From: Cellulosilyticum sp.
GTDB lineage: Bacteria; Bacillota; Clostridia; Lachnospirales; Cellulosilyticaceae
Reading direction: 5' to 3'
DNA: 32,987 nt
NCBI GenBank assembly: GCA_015058045.1
Contig: SVDC01000030.1
Span: 1 to 32,987, forward strand
In this document: positions 1 to 7,890 of the stretch, piece by piece
Position numbering within the stretch: the first letter of the stretch is position 1
Layout of the letters: the number at the start of each line of letters is the position of its first letter
The notes under the pieces: generated by a model
Databases searched by the model: none
What the model saw: the letters and a program-made list of their open reading frames with translations, nothing else
Told to the model about the DNA's origin: nothing
Translations under genes and position numbers: made by a program

Positions 1-77
1 TCTAATTTAATACCATGATTTTTTTCTACGAGCTTCACCGCATTATCAATAACAGTTAAGGTTCTTAAGCCTAAGAA
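1..77 (-). CDS. dnaE: DNA polymerase III alpha subunit, 3' exon (partial)
   Basis: This is the continuation of dnaE downstream of the group II intron, running off the left edge of the window. On the minus strand it begins TTC TTA GGC TTA AGA ACC and reads F-L-G-L-R-T-L-T-V-I-D-N-A-V. That completes the conserved DnaE block KMDFLGLRTLT when joined to the upstream exon, which ends L-L-K-M-D. The junction lies between codons (phase 0), so splicing restores an uninterrupted frame. Only about 26 codons are visible. The rest of the palm, the fingers, the beta-clamp-binding and OB regions must lie outside the window. The exon assignment is read directly from the sequence; the claim that the gene works depends on splicing. 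Confidence 0.9.
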
Positions 78-137
78 ATAGGAATAGGTAACTTAATCCT
101 TCAGCATTACCTGTTCAGGCAAGTTTTCCCCTCCTTC

Positions 138-171
138 ACACCGTGCGTGCGACTTTCACCGCACACGGCGT
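138..171 (-). ncRNA. Group II intron domain V (catalytic hairpin)
   Basis: The minus strand folds into the standard 34-nt domain V: an 8-bp lower stem (ACGCCGTG with CACGGTGT, one G-U pair), a two-nucleotide CG bulge, a 6-bp upper stem (TGCGGT with GTCGCA) and a GAAA tetraloop. The sizes 8+6+4+6+2+8 add up to the typical length. This hairpin holds the catalytic metal site of group II ribozymes, and it fixes the 3' limit of the passenger gene region inside the intron. Confidence 0.93.
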
Positions 172-256
172 TCCATCGTAAATAGTAGTCTGCGGCGAAC
201 TACTTTCGAATAATGTCAGATAAATAATTTCTTTTACGCCTAAAGAAAGCTTTTGT

Positions 257-463
257 TTAGTTATCGTAATAATCTAAATGGTGAAAGTTATTAGGGAAGA
301 AATGTATTTCAGTTCCCGTTTTACCTTCTATTTGCTTCCATACAATGACTTTATAGGTTAAAGCAGTGTATGTTCTTGTTCCACCATCCTCATATATCTC
401 CCTTTTAGGAAATAGCAGAATGATTAAGATTATTATTACTAAGATAATGTATTTCTTTTTCAT
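257..463 (-). CDS. Small membrane-anchored passenger protein inside the intron
   Basis: This 68-residue protein is not part of the usual group II intron equipment. Residues 1-5 are basic (MKKKY). Residues 6-18 are almost purely Ile/Leu/Val, forming a signal anchor or uncleaved signal peptide. The remaining ~50 residues are a polar, aromatic-rich domain with EDGGTRTYTALTYKV and a HFFPNNFH block. I recall similar short hypothetical proteins with a DGGT..Y.ALTYK..W pattern in Clostridia, but their function is unknown to me. The start is well supported: AGAGGAGGAG lies 7 nt upstream of ATG at 463. It has its own extended -10 promoter and sits between the maturase stop (562) and domain V (171), so it travels within the intron. 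It could be recent cargo or a host gene captured by domain IV. Confidence 0.75.
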   Translation of the reverse strand: MKKKYIILVIIILIILLFPKREIYEDGGTRTYTALTYKVIVWKQIEGKTGTEIHFFPNNFHHLDYYDN

Positions 464-492
464 AGTTGTTCTCCTCCTCTAAATTATTATTG

Positions 493-535
493 TAATTGTT
501 TTAACAATTATATCATATTTAGAGTTAAAAGATTG
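493..535 (-). promoter_or_regulatory. Extended -10 promoter with overlapping palindrome for the passenger gene
   Basis: On the minus strand TGATATAAT (515-507) is a perfect extended -10 element (TGN-TATAAT). The -35 region near 530-536 is weak. A perfect 8-bp inverted repeat with a 2-nt spacer, TAATTGTT-TT-AACAATTA (493-510), overlaps the -10 and the expected start site, the usual place for a repressor site. It is about 30 nt upstream of the passenger gene start. The elements are seen in the sequence; promoter and operator activity are inferred. Confidence 0.6.
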
Positions 536-561
536 ACTCTTTAGGCTTTATTAATCATTAT

Positions 562-2421
562 TTAGTTTAATTTCTTACGGTATTTTGTAAGATTTTTCAT
601 TGTTTTTTCTGACAGACTTTCGGGCATTGAATTATTATGAATTAAATCATGACAGTATTGATGAACTGTAATAAGATTCTTTACTTTATTCATCAAGTTT
701 GTTGGTAACTTCTTATCGACATGATGGAATCTTGCTTCATTGGGTTCAACATATCCCCCACATAGTTTGCATTTTCCCTTGTCTCTATTGTATGTGTATG
801 GTCGGTTCATAAAGTATTCGAAATTATACAGTGGACTTTTGCTCATCCGTATAAATAACGCATGATTGGTAGAGTTAACCTCATCAGTTCTCACTTTTAG
901 TCCTTTCTTTCTCATCCTTTTGTTATAAAGTTCCCTTCCCTCGGGTGTATATGGTGTTTCTGCTTGTTTTTTCTGTACTGGGTTTTCCCACTTAGCAAAA
1001 TTTATGTCAGTTATACCAATATACATATCCTTGTATTTGATTGCAGGTATATGTGCTCTGTGCCCATAATGCAATCCTATAAGATTTGAAACTTCATTTG
1101 CTCTAACCCACTTACCACCATAACGTTTTAGCGATTTATATGCTGTATATTTTAATAACCATGCATATTTCCTCACTACCACACTAATTTGATCACACAT
1201 ACTATAATAATTGATAAGTCCTACTATAATCGAATTCACCCTTGTGATGTTTTGTATCAGTCTATCCATATCCTGTGTAGAAGTTTTTCTAATATAGAAT
1301 ATTTGGCGACTTAAACTTTTCATTTTTTGCTGAAATCTTTTTCTATCGGGTGATACTTTATTAACCCATACGCCATTCTTTTTGACCATTCGTATTTCAA
1401 CACCTAAGAACTTAATCGGTTTAATACGAACATTGGTTATCAATGTCTTTTCTTCTGAGAGTTCAAGCTTTAAAGTTTCTTTTAGATACCTCTTAGCTTT
1501 GTGTTTCAGTCTTTCAGCATCTTCTTGATTATCTGTTAAGATTACCCAATCATCTGCATATCTGACATAATAACAGGTTTTTAAGTTGCTATGATTTCTC
1601 ATAGCAGTTAATTCACCATCTCGTCTTGTGTGTGGCTTTCTGAGCTTTTTTCTCTCAAAATCTCCTGTCATATAATTATCGAATTTATTGAGGTAGATGT
1701 TTGCAAGTAGTGGTGAAATAATTCCACCTTGTGGTGTTCCTAATTCACTTCTACTGCATTCTTCCATAACGCCTGCTTTTAGCATTTGTTTAATAATACT
1801 CAACACTCTTTTGTCTTTAATACCAAGGTTCCATAGGCTCTTTATCATTACATTGTGGTCAATGTTATCAAAGAAACCTTTTATATCTCCCTCGACTATC
1901 CAACAACATTTTGAGGTGAAATTAATGCGTTTAATTCTTGCTACTGCCATATCAGCTGACCTCATAGGCCTGAAACCATATGAGTGTTCAAAGAACTGTC
2001 CTTCTGCTATGGGTTCTAATATATTTCTCACGCACTCTTGTATTATTCTATCGATAATTGTAGGAATTCCGAGTGGCCTTTTTTCGGACTTACCCGGTTT
2101 TGGAATCCATACTCTTCGCACCATATCAGGATTGTAGTTATAAAGTTTATTTCTTACTATCTCTATAACTTCGTCATATCCTTTTCCTAAATAATCATCT
2201 ATATCTTTATCATCAACTCCAGAAGTATGACTTCCTTTATTGCTTTTGATTTTATGAATAGAAGATATAATATTAGGTTCTGATGCAATAATTTCTAAGA
2301 TTCCTGTAAAGTTACTGTCTTTGTCATTATCATAATTATCCTTTGCCGTCAAATAAATATCTTGCAAGAGTTTATTGAGTTCTGCTTCATTAGCTGGAAC
2401 CTTGTTAAGTTTTGTCCCCAT
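562..2421 (-). CDS. ltrA: Group II intron-encoded reverse transcriptase/maturase with HNH endonuclease
   Basis: This 619-residue protein is the splicing and mobility factor of the surrounding intron. It would bind the intron RNA, help it fold and splice out of dnaE mRNA, and reverse-transcribe it during homing. The fingers/palm reverse transcriptase domain spans about residues 50-345, with KPGKSEKRPLGIP near 108, the GDI aspartate at 179, LGTPQGGIISPLLANIYL near 228 and the catalytic YADD at 288-291. The maturase X region follows at about 380-450. The C-terminus holds an HNH nuclease: CKLC (551-554), HH (566-567), CH (590-591) and a final LIHN. All key residues are present with no stop or frameshift. 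AGAGGTG lies just upstream of ATG at 2421. The gene occupies intron domain IV. The symbol follows the lactococcal prototype and is used loosely. Confidence 0.95.
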   Translation of the reverse strand: MGTKLNKVPANEAELNKLLQDIYLTAKDNYDNDKDSNFTGILEIIASEPNIISSIHKIKSNKGSHTSGVDDKDIDDYLGKGYDEVIEIVRNKLYNYNPDMVRRVWIPKPGKSEKRPLGIPTIIDRIIQECVRNILEPIAEGQFFEHSYGFRPMRSADMAVARIKRINFTSKCCWIVEGDIKGFFDNIDHNVMIKSLWNLGIKDKRVLSIIKQMLKAGVMEECSRSELGTPQGGIISPLLANIYLNKFDNYMTGDFERKKLRKPHTRRDGELTAMRNHSNLKTCYYVRYADDWVILTDNQEDAERLKHKAKRYLKETLKLELSEEKTLITNVRIKPIKFLGVEIRMVKKNGVWVNKVSPDRKRFQQKMKSLSRQIFYIRKTSTQDMDRLIQNITRVNSIIVGLINYYSMCDQISVVVRKYAWLLKYTAYKSLKRYGGKWVRANEVSNLIGLHYGHRAHIPAIKYKDMYIGITDINFAKWENPVQKKQAETPYTPEGRELYNKRMRKKGLKVRTDEVNSTNHALFIRMSKSPLYNFEYFMNRPYTYNRDKGKCKLCGGYVEPNEARFHHVDKKLPTNLMNKVKNLITVHQYCHDLIHNNSMPESLSEKTMKNLTKYRKKLN

Positions 2422-3216
2422 GGCATCACCTCTGTGATACTTTTTGGTTAGTTCGTTTCGCTCATCGGCTACCTTAACAATTAAACGTTTCTTACATTAT
2501 TCTATTTACGACTATGCCCCTTCCCTCCAACGGTTTATCGTCGTCTTCACAGGTACTACGGGCTGCTGCCCCTTGAATTCACAGGTCATTTCCTACACTG
2601 TTAGAAACATTGGCTCTTAATAGCCTTAACATTTTCTTTCAAGGTTCAATTGTTCCGTTAGTTCTATCCTTTAATTATAGTAACTTAGCTTCTGCCTTTA
2701 ACCCGCTAACCGTTCTTTCTCCCTTTAGTCGAATGGAATAAGAACTCATATCATCTATGTGATAAGAATAGTAATAACAATGGACAATATCATTACTACG
2801 ATTAGTACTCCTATAGGAGCAACCCAACTTTCGTTGAGGTCATCAAATCACGAGCCTTTCATACGGCAGTTCCCGGTGAGTAAGCATATTACTTTTTACA
2901 GGACCCCCGACCTACTTCGTCACCATACTTCTTACTTTATACTTTCTAACAGGCGGGTTCTAACCACTTTTGTACCAATTATACTTGTATATTTCATCCA
3001 TGTAGGTTTCTTTTTGGCCGTCTTTACCGAGCTTCATACACTATAGCATTAAGTCTATAATGCATGTCGGAGTATCAGGGGTTGGAATATCGACATTTAT
3101 TCCACAAGTGGGATTTCACCACTCTAATCAAACTAACAGTTAAGCAAGGTGTTTAGTTCCTTACTCCGCCAACTTGTTTCCATTTCTGGAGTATTTCGTT
3201 AGCGAACAATTCGCAC
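2422..3216 (-). ncRNA. 5' ribozyme region of the group II intron (domains I to IV start)
   Basis: This is ~800 nt without a credible gene. It starts with GTGCG at 3216 on the minus strand and leads into the maturase gene. It contains TAAGAAGT (RNA sense, complement of 2927-2934), fully complementary to exon positions -9 to -16, and GTCCATT (complement of 2779-2785), fully complementary to exon positions -1 to -7. In group II introns EBS2 lies upstream of EBS1 in domain I, as here (intron positions about 283-290 and 432-438). The remaining fold was not worked out. Confidence 0.8.
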
Positions 3217-4863
3217 GTCCATTTTAAGAAGTCCTAGCTCCTCTAATGTCGTCATTGTATATTGGGTAATGAGTAAACCATCACTAGCATTAAGTGGTAC
3301 ATATTCCATAACCGGTCTATCTGCAATAACAACTCCAGCCGCGTGCATAGAAGAGTGTCTTGGTAAACCTTCTAATTTCATGGATGTATCAATGAGATAT
3401 TGAATCCTCTCGTCTGTTTCATAAAGCTCTCTTAGTTCCCCATTCATCTCAAGTGCCTTTTTGATAGTCATCTTAAGTTCATTAGGAATCATTTTTGCAA
3501 TTTTATCTACCTCTGCATAAGGCATATTCGTTGCACGTCCTACATCACGAATAACTGCCTTCGCCGATAATGTTCCGAAGGTAATAATTTGCGATACACA
3601 ATCCGCGCCATATTTACGAATAACATAATCAATTACTTCTTGTCTTCTTTCATAACAGAAGTCAATATCGATATCAGGCATGCTGACACGTTCTGGATTA
3701 AGGAAACGTTCAAAGAGTAGTTGATATTTAATGGGATCAATATCTGTAATCTCTAATGAATAAGCTACAATACTTCCTGCGGCACTTCCTCGGCCCGGTC
3801 CTACTGGAATGCCTTCTTGTTTTGCATAACGGATAAAATCTCCTACTATAAGGAAGTAATCTACAAATCCCATCTGCGTAATAATATCTAATTCATACTC
3901 TAAACGCTCTTCTAAATCTGGTGTAATGGGATTATAGCGTTTCTTTAGCCCTTCGTAGCAAGTTTCTCTTAAAAACTGTGCAGCTGTTTTTCCATCTGGT
4001 ACATCAAAACGTGGCAACTTTAATTTATGAAACTCAAATTCCACATTACATCTTTCAGCAATGCGATTGGTATTGGCAATTGCTTCTGCGGCATATGGGA
4101 AAAGCGCTGCCATTTCATCCCCACTTTTTAGGAAAAATTGGCCACCTTCATAAATCATACGATCTGGATCTTCCATGGTTTTTCCTGTTTGAATACACAG
4201 AAGCACTTCATGAGATTCTGCATCCTCATCTTTAATATAGTGGACATCATTAGTGACAACCATTGGAATATCTAATTCACTAGCCAATCTCATGGTCATC
4301 TGATTCACTTTTTGCTGCTGATGCATGCCATGGTCTTGAAGTTCTAAAAAGAAATTCCCTTTTCCCATAATATCTTCTAATGTAAGCGCTGCTTCCTTAG
4401 CTGCTTCATATTCATCATTTAAAATACGTCTGCTCACAGGGCCAGCTAAACAAGCCCCTAATGCAATAATACCTTTATGATATTGTTTTAATATATCTAA
4501 ATCAATACGTGGCTTTCTATAAAATCCTTCAATATATGCAATTGAGACAAGTTTAATGAGATTTTGATAACCTTCATTATTTTCAGCCAATAATACAAGG
4601 TGATAGCTCCTTGCATCCATAGGCTCTTTATCAAAACGTGTACGTGCGGCTAAATAGACTTCACACCCAATTATAGGTTTAATCCCCCTATCCTTAGCTG
4701 CTTTATAAAAATCAATTGCACCATACATGGCACCATGGTCTGTAATCGCTAGATTTTTCATTCCTAGTGCTTTTGCCTGATCTAATAAATCACCTATTTT
4801 TGCCGAACCGTCTAATAAACTATACTCTGTATGCACATGTAAATGTGTAAACTCTGTAGGCAT
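3217..4863 (-). CDS. dnaE: DNA polymerase III alpha subunit, 5' exon
   Basis: This encodes the N-terminal 549 residues of the replicative polymerase DnaE. The PHP domain occupies about residues 5-210 (HLHVHTEYSLLDG at the start, TDHGAMYG near 41). The polymerase palm follows, with GPGRGSAAGS near 356 and the metal-binding PDIDIDF at 396-402, whose D397 and D399 correspond to E. coli D401 and D403. The exon ends L-L-K-M-D549, matching E. coli D555, the third catalytic aspartate. Intron sequence begins at the next base. Without splicing translation continues only five codons (VRIVR) to a stop, giving a 554-residue protein lacking the rest of the catalytic domain. An AAAGGAG motif is present but about 13 nt from the ATG, longer than ideal. 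The gene ends toward the left, where the 3' exon continues at 77. Confidence 0.95.
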
Positions 4864-4958
4864 CGACTTTAATAAGCTCCTTTCCTCTTAATATCCATAT
4901 TATAACATAAGTTAATAGCCCCGTTAACGCTCCATTTTTAGACAATCTCTCTAGCATT

Positions 4959-5537
4959 CTAGCGAAGCTTCTTGGCATAATCTTTAATACTTTCCCTAAC
5001 ACAAACAGCTAACTCTTCTAATGATATAACGCCAAATTCCTCATGAAACCATCTTTTATAAAGTTCTGTAATCCCACCGGCAAGAAAATAAGTCATGACC
5101 TCAAATTTTTTAGTTTCTTTTAAATGACTTGGCACATCCGCATCATTTTCCATATAAGATACAAATAACTTCTTTAGACGATTTAAAAACTGTTCTGATC
5201 CAGAATACTGAATCAATGTCTTAAAATAGTCCATATCTGCTTCAAGATAGTGATTAATCTTTATAATTAATGGCGTAGGATCTTGAAAGAAACTCTTATA
5301 ATCTGTTTCATTTAATAAAAGTAACAGCTGATCCATAATTTCATTTTCAATTTCTTCTAGAACTGCATAAGGACTTTGATAATGCGCATAAAAAGTCCCT
5401 CTATTTAGATCCGCCTCCTTTACAATATCTGTAACTGTAATTTTATCCACTGGTTTTTCTAACATCATTTTTGCAAAAGCTGTTCGAATTAACTTACGTG
5501 AACGTTTTGCACTTTTGTACTCTGCTTTTTCTCCCAC
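4959..5537 (-). CDS. TetR/AcrR-family transcriptional regulator
   Basis: This 192-residue protein is a one-domain helix-turn-helix regulator of the TetR family. The N-terminal ~50 residues read SAKRSRKLIRTAFAKMM then ITVTDIVKEADLNRGTFYAHY, the typical TetR DNA-binding signature. The rest is a helical ligand/dimer domain. The GTG at 5537 is chosen as start because AAGGAG lies 7 nt upstream; a longer frame from ATG 5564 has no such site and would add nine basic residues. It is transcribed away from the MMPL transporter operon. The intergenic region holds two 16-bp dyads, so it very likely represses that operon and perhaps itself. The ligand cannot be told from sequence. Confidence 0.88.
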   Translation of the reverse strand: MGEKAEYKSAKRSRKLIRTAFAKMMLEKPVDKITVTDIVKEADLNRGTFYAHYQSPYAVLEEIENEIMDQLLLLLNETDYKSFFQDPTPLIIKINHYLEADMDYFKTLIQYSGSEQFLNRLKKLFVSYMENDADVPSHLKETKKFEVMTYFLAGGITELYKRWFHEEFGVISLEELAVCVRESIKDYAKKLR

Positions 5538-5580
5538 TTTATTTCTCCTTCTTATAAAACCCAATATATTTTAGTGTTTT

Positions 5581-5596
5581 TGTACATTTTTGTACA
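5581..5596. promoter_or_regulatory. Candidate TetR operator 1
   Basis: TGTACATTTTTGTACA is a 16-bp dyad with 6-bp arms (TGTACA) and a 4-bp centre. It lies just upstream of the tetR-type gene, on its leader side, and 20 bp before the -35 of the divergent operon. A near copy sits at 5672-5687. Operator function is inferred from symmetry, duplication and position. Confidence 0.6.
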
Positions 5597-5616
5597 TTTA
5601 TATAGAATATTAGTTA

Positions 5617-5646
5617 TTGAACTACTATTCTTATCTATACTATAAT
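5617..5646 (+). promoter_or_regulatory. Promoter of the MMPL transporter operon
   Basis: TTGAAC (5617-5622) and TATAAT (5641-5646) are separated by 18 bp, a good vegetative promoter. It lies between the two dyad sites, so a repressor bound at either or both could block it. The expected start near 5653 leaves a leader of about 90 nt. Confidence 0.65.
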
Positions 5647-5671
5647 ACAACTACCATAAAAAATAAACACC

Positions 5672-5687
5672 TGTACGATTTTATACA
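5672..5687. promoter_or_regulatory. Candidate TetR operator 2
   Basis: TGTACGATTTTATACA repeats the outer TGTA....TACA symmetry and T-rich centre of the site at 5581-5596. It lies about 20 bp downstream of the predicted transcription start of the transporter operon, where a bound repressor would block elongation or initiation. Confidence 0.55.
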
Positions 5688-5742
5688 TTAGTGTTAATTC
5701 GAACAAGTGTTATATCTATCAGGATTGTAAAGGAGTAAAAAT

Positions 5743-7857
5743 ATGAAAAAACTAGCTCATTTTATCGTTCATAAACGATGTCTTATTTCAACCTTATTTA
5801 TTTTACTCGTTATTTTATGCACCCTTCTCTTCCCCTTGGTAGAGATCAATTATGATATGACCGAATACCTCAAAGATGACATGCCTTCAAAACAAGCCAT
5901 TGATATAGTAGATCAAGAATTTGGCATGCAAGGAATGGCTCGCATTATGATTAACGGTATCTCTATTACACAAGGTAAAGATATCAAAAATCGAATCGAG
6001 CAAGTTGAAGGCGTTGATATGGTTCTATGGCTTGACTCGGATATTGATGACCTTTATGCGCCAACCAGTTTTATTAATCAAGAGGACATCAAAGACTATT
6101 CTAATGATGGTGCGATTCTATTTGATGTGACTTTCGTTGAGGATGACTCTAGCCCCCTAACCCATCAAGCTTTAGATGAAATCAAAAAAATTGCTGGTGA
6201 AAATAGCTGTATTGGTGGCTCTGCCATGGAAAACAAAAGTGTTAAGTCCACACTTATGAAAGAAGTTGCTATTGCTATGTGCATTGCCGTTCCTATTGTT
6301 TTCCTTATTTTAATGGTTACCACTACTTCCTATCTAGAACCTGTTTTATTCTTAGCCATTACAGGTCTTGGTATTATCATTAACTTAGGAAGCAATATAA
6401 TCTTTGGCCAAATTTCTTTCTTTACCTTTAGTGTCGCTGCTATTTTGCAATTAGCCATCTCTATGGACTACTCTATTTTCTTACTACATAGTTTTATCCA
6501 TGAAAAAGAAAATGGCGTAGAAGATGAAGAAGTTGCTATGGAAAATGCAATTTCAAACTCTATTGTTTCTATTTTATCTAGCGGTCTTACAACTATCGTT
6601 GGTTTTGTAGCTTTAGCTTTAATGCAATTTGAGATCGGTAAAGATATGGGCCTAGTGCTTGCAAAAGGAATCGTTATCAGCTTATTTGCTGTTATCTTTT
6701 TCATGCCTAGTATGATTCTTAAATACTCTGCTAAAATTGAAAAATATAGACATAAACCTTTTATTGTGATTACCGAGCGTTTTACTCATATGGTTTATAA
6801 AGCACGATTTATTATTATTCCAATCTTACTTATTTTAGTGATTCCTTGTTACGTAGGCCAAAATATGAATACCTTCTTATACGGAAATGATGCACTTGGT
6901 TCTAGTGAAGGGACTACTGTTTACACAGATAAGCTTTCTATTGAAGAAAAGTTTGGAAAAAGTAATATGATGCTTGCTATCGTACCTAGAGAAAATAATA
7001 TTAAGGAAAAAGAGATGGGTGAGGCACTTGAAGCGCTATCTAATGTACGTTATGCCAAAACAATTGCTTCTGAACTGCCAGCTGGTGTACCTGAATCTTT
7101 TCTACCAGAAAGCACCACTAAAAAGTTCCACTCTAATGACTATACACGTTATCTAATTTCAGTTTATACAGATGGAGAAAGCCAAGAAGCCTTTGATGCT
7201 GTAAATAGCATTCAGGCTATATTAAATCAGTACTATCCTAATGAAAACTATATAGCTGGTGGCACACCTTCTACATTAGATATCAAAAATGTGATTGAAA
7301 CGGATTATAGTGAAGTAAATTTCATTTCGATTCTAGGCATTGGTATCATCATTCTATTTACCTTTAAATCACTTTTTGCACCTGTTGTTCTGCTGCTCGT
7401 CATTGAATCAGGTATTTTTATCAATATGGCTATTCCTTATCTTGCTGGTGATAGCATGATTTTCATGGGTTATCTCATTGTAAGTTGTATTCAATTAGGG
7501 GCTACTATTGATTACGGTATTTTAATGACAGATAACTATATGCACTGCAGAGAAACTATGGATAAAAAAGAATCTGCTCTAGGTGCTATCAAACAAAGTG
7601 CCCTTTCTGTTTTGACTTCTGGTTTTGTTTTAACCTCTGCTGCCTTTACAATTGGTAAGATTTCTACTGTAGCTGCCATTGGGCAAATTGGCGAGTTAAT
7701 TGCTAGGGGCGCTGTCCTTAGTATGATTTTAGTTTTAAGTGCCTTACCAACATTTTTAGTTTTATGTGACACATTAATTCAAATGACTAATCTAAAAAAT
7801 TTAAAAAACCTTCGTTTTATAAGTATCATTTCTAAACATAAATCTATCAATGGATAA
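5743..7857 (+). CDS. MMPL/RND-family membrane transporter
   Basis: This 704-residue protein is a predicted proton-driven RND-superfamily exporter of the MMPL type found in Gram-positive bacteria. It begins with a membrane segment (about residues 12-34), then an extracellular domain to about 175, then a block of five or six membrane helices (about 178-335). A second cycle follows: one helix near 350-370, an extracellular domain to about 525, and a second block of helices to about 690. That duplicated architecture is the family signature. Charged intramembrane motifs AISMDYSIFLLH (near 240) and GATIDYGILMTDN (near 585) occupy the places of the proton-relay aspartates. GGAG lies 9 nt before the ATG. 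It forms an operon with the secreted protein 33 nt downstream and is probably controlled by the divergent TetR protein. The substrate (drug, lipid or fatty acid) is unknown. Confidence 0.88.
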   Translation: MKKLAHFIVHKRCLISTLFILLVILCTLLFPLVEINYDMTEYLKDDMPSKQAIDIVDQEFGMQGMARIMINGISITQGKDIKNRIEQVEGVDMVLWLDSDIDDLYAPTSFINQEDIKDYSNDGAILFDVTFVEDDSSPLTHQALDEIKKIAGENSCIGGSAMENKSVKSTLMKEVAIAMCIAVPIVFLILMVTTTSYLEPVLFLAITGLGIIINLGSNIIFGQISFFTFSVAAILQLAISMDYSIFLLHSFIHEKENGVEDEEVAMENAISNSIVSILSSGLTTIVGFVALALMQFEIGKDMGLVLAKGIVISLFAVIFFMPSMILKYSAKIEKYRHKPFIVITERFTHMVYKARFIIIPILLILVIPCYVGQNMNTFLYGNDALGSSEGTTVYTDKLSIEEKFGKSNMMLAIVPRENNIKEKEMGEALEALSNVRYAKTIASELPAGVPESFLPESTTKKFHSNDYTRYLISVYTDGESQEAFDAVNSIQAILNQYYPNENYIAGGTPSTLDIKNVIETDYSEVNFISILGIGIIILFTFKSLFAPVVLLLVIESGIFINMAIPYLAGDSMIFMGYLIVSCIQLGATIDYGILMTDNYMHCRETMDKKESALGAIKQSALSVLTSGFVLTSAAFTIGKISTVAAIGQIGELIARGAVLSMILVLSALPTFLVLCDTLIQMTNLKNLKNLRFISIISKHKSING

Positions 7858-7890
7858 ATAATCTTAGTTTAAATTAAGGAGGATTTCATC

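Larger units (their letters stand above)
78..3216 (-). mobile_element. Group II intron inserted in dnaE, with RT/maturase and a passenger gene
   Basis: This is a complete 3139-nt group II intron on the minus strand. Its 5' end (3216) reads GTGCG, matching the group II GUGYG consensus, and its 3' end (78) reads AT, matching AY. A canonical 34-nt domain V is at 138-171. Downstream of it the A at 85, eight nucleotides from the 3' end, is the natural branch-point candidate in domain VI. About 800 nt (2422-3216) precede the protein gene and correspond to ribozyme domains I to early IV. Candidate exon-binding sites are at 2779-2785 (EBS1, 7 bp with the exon) and 2927-2934 (EBS2, 8 bp). The intron-encoded protein with an HNH domain suggests a chloroplast-like, IIB-type lineage (inference). 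A second gene at 257-463 lies between the RT gene and domain V, so it is inside the element. The intron looks intact and potentially active. Confidence 0.95.

Noticed and set aside
1697-2137. 146-codon plus-strand frame
   Set aside because: Antisense to the intact reverse transcriptase core; no start signals.
562-2421. Retron or defence-type reverse transcriptase
   Set aside because: The RT is followed by a maturase X region and HNH, and is framed by GTGCG, domain V and AT ends, so it is a group II intron protein.
2759-3046. 95-codon plus-strand frame
   Set aside because: It lies antisense to intron ribozyme domain I, has no ribosome-binding site and includes the EBS segments. It is a chance frame.
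3199-4863. Truncated dnaE pseudogene ending at 3199
   Set aside because: The last five codons are intron sequence. The rest of the gene resumes in frame at 77, so it is split rather than truncated.
3217-4863. DnaE intein or split-intein arrangement as in cyanobacteria
   Set aside because: No intein motifs are seen at the break, and the interruption shows RNA intron hallmarks.
4820-5002. 60-codon minus-strand frame between tetR and dnaE
   Set aside because: Overlaps both genes in another frame, with no ribosome-binding site or recognisable protein.
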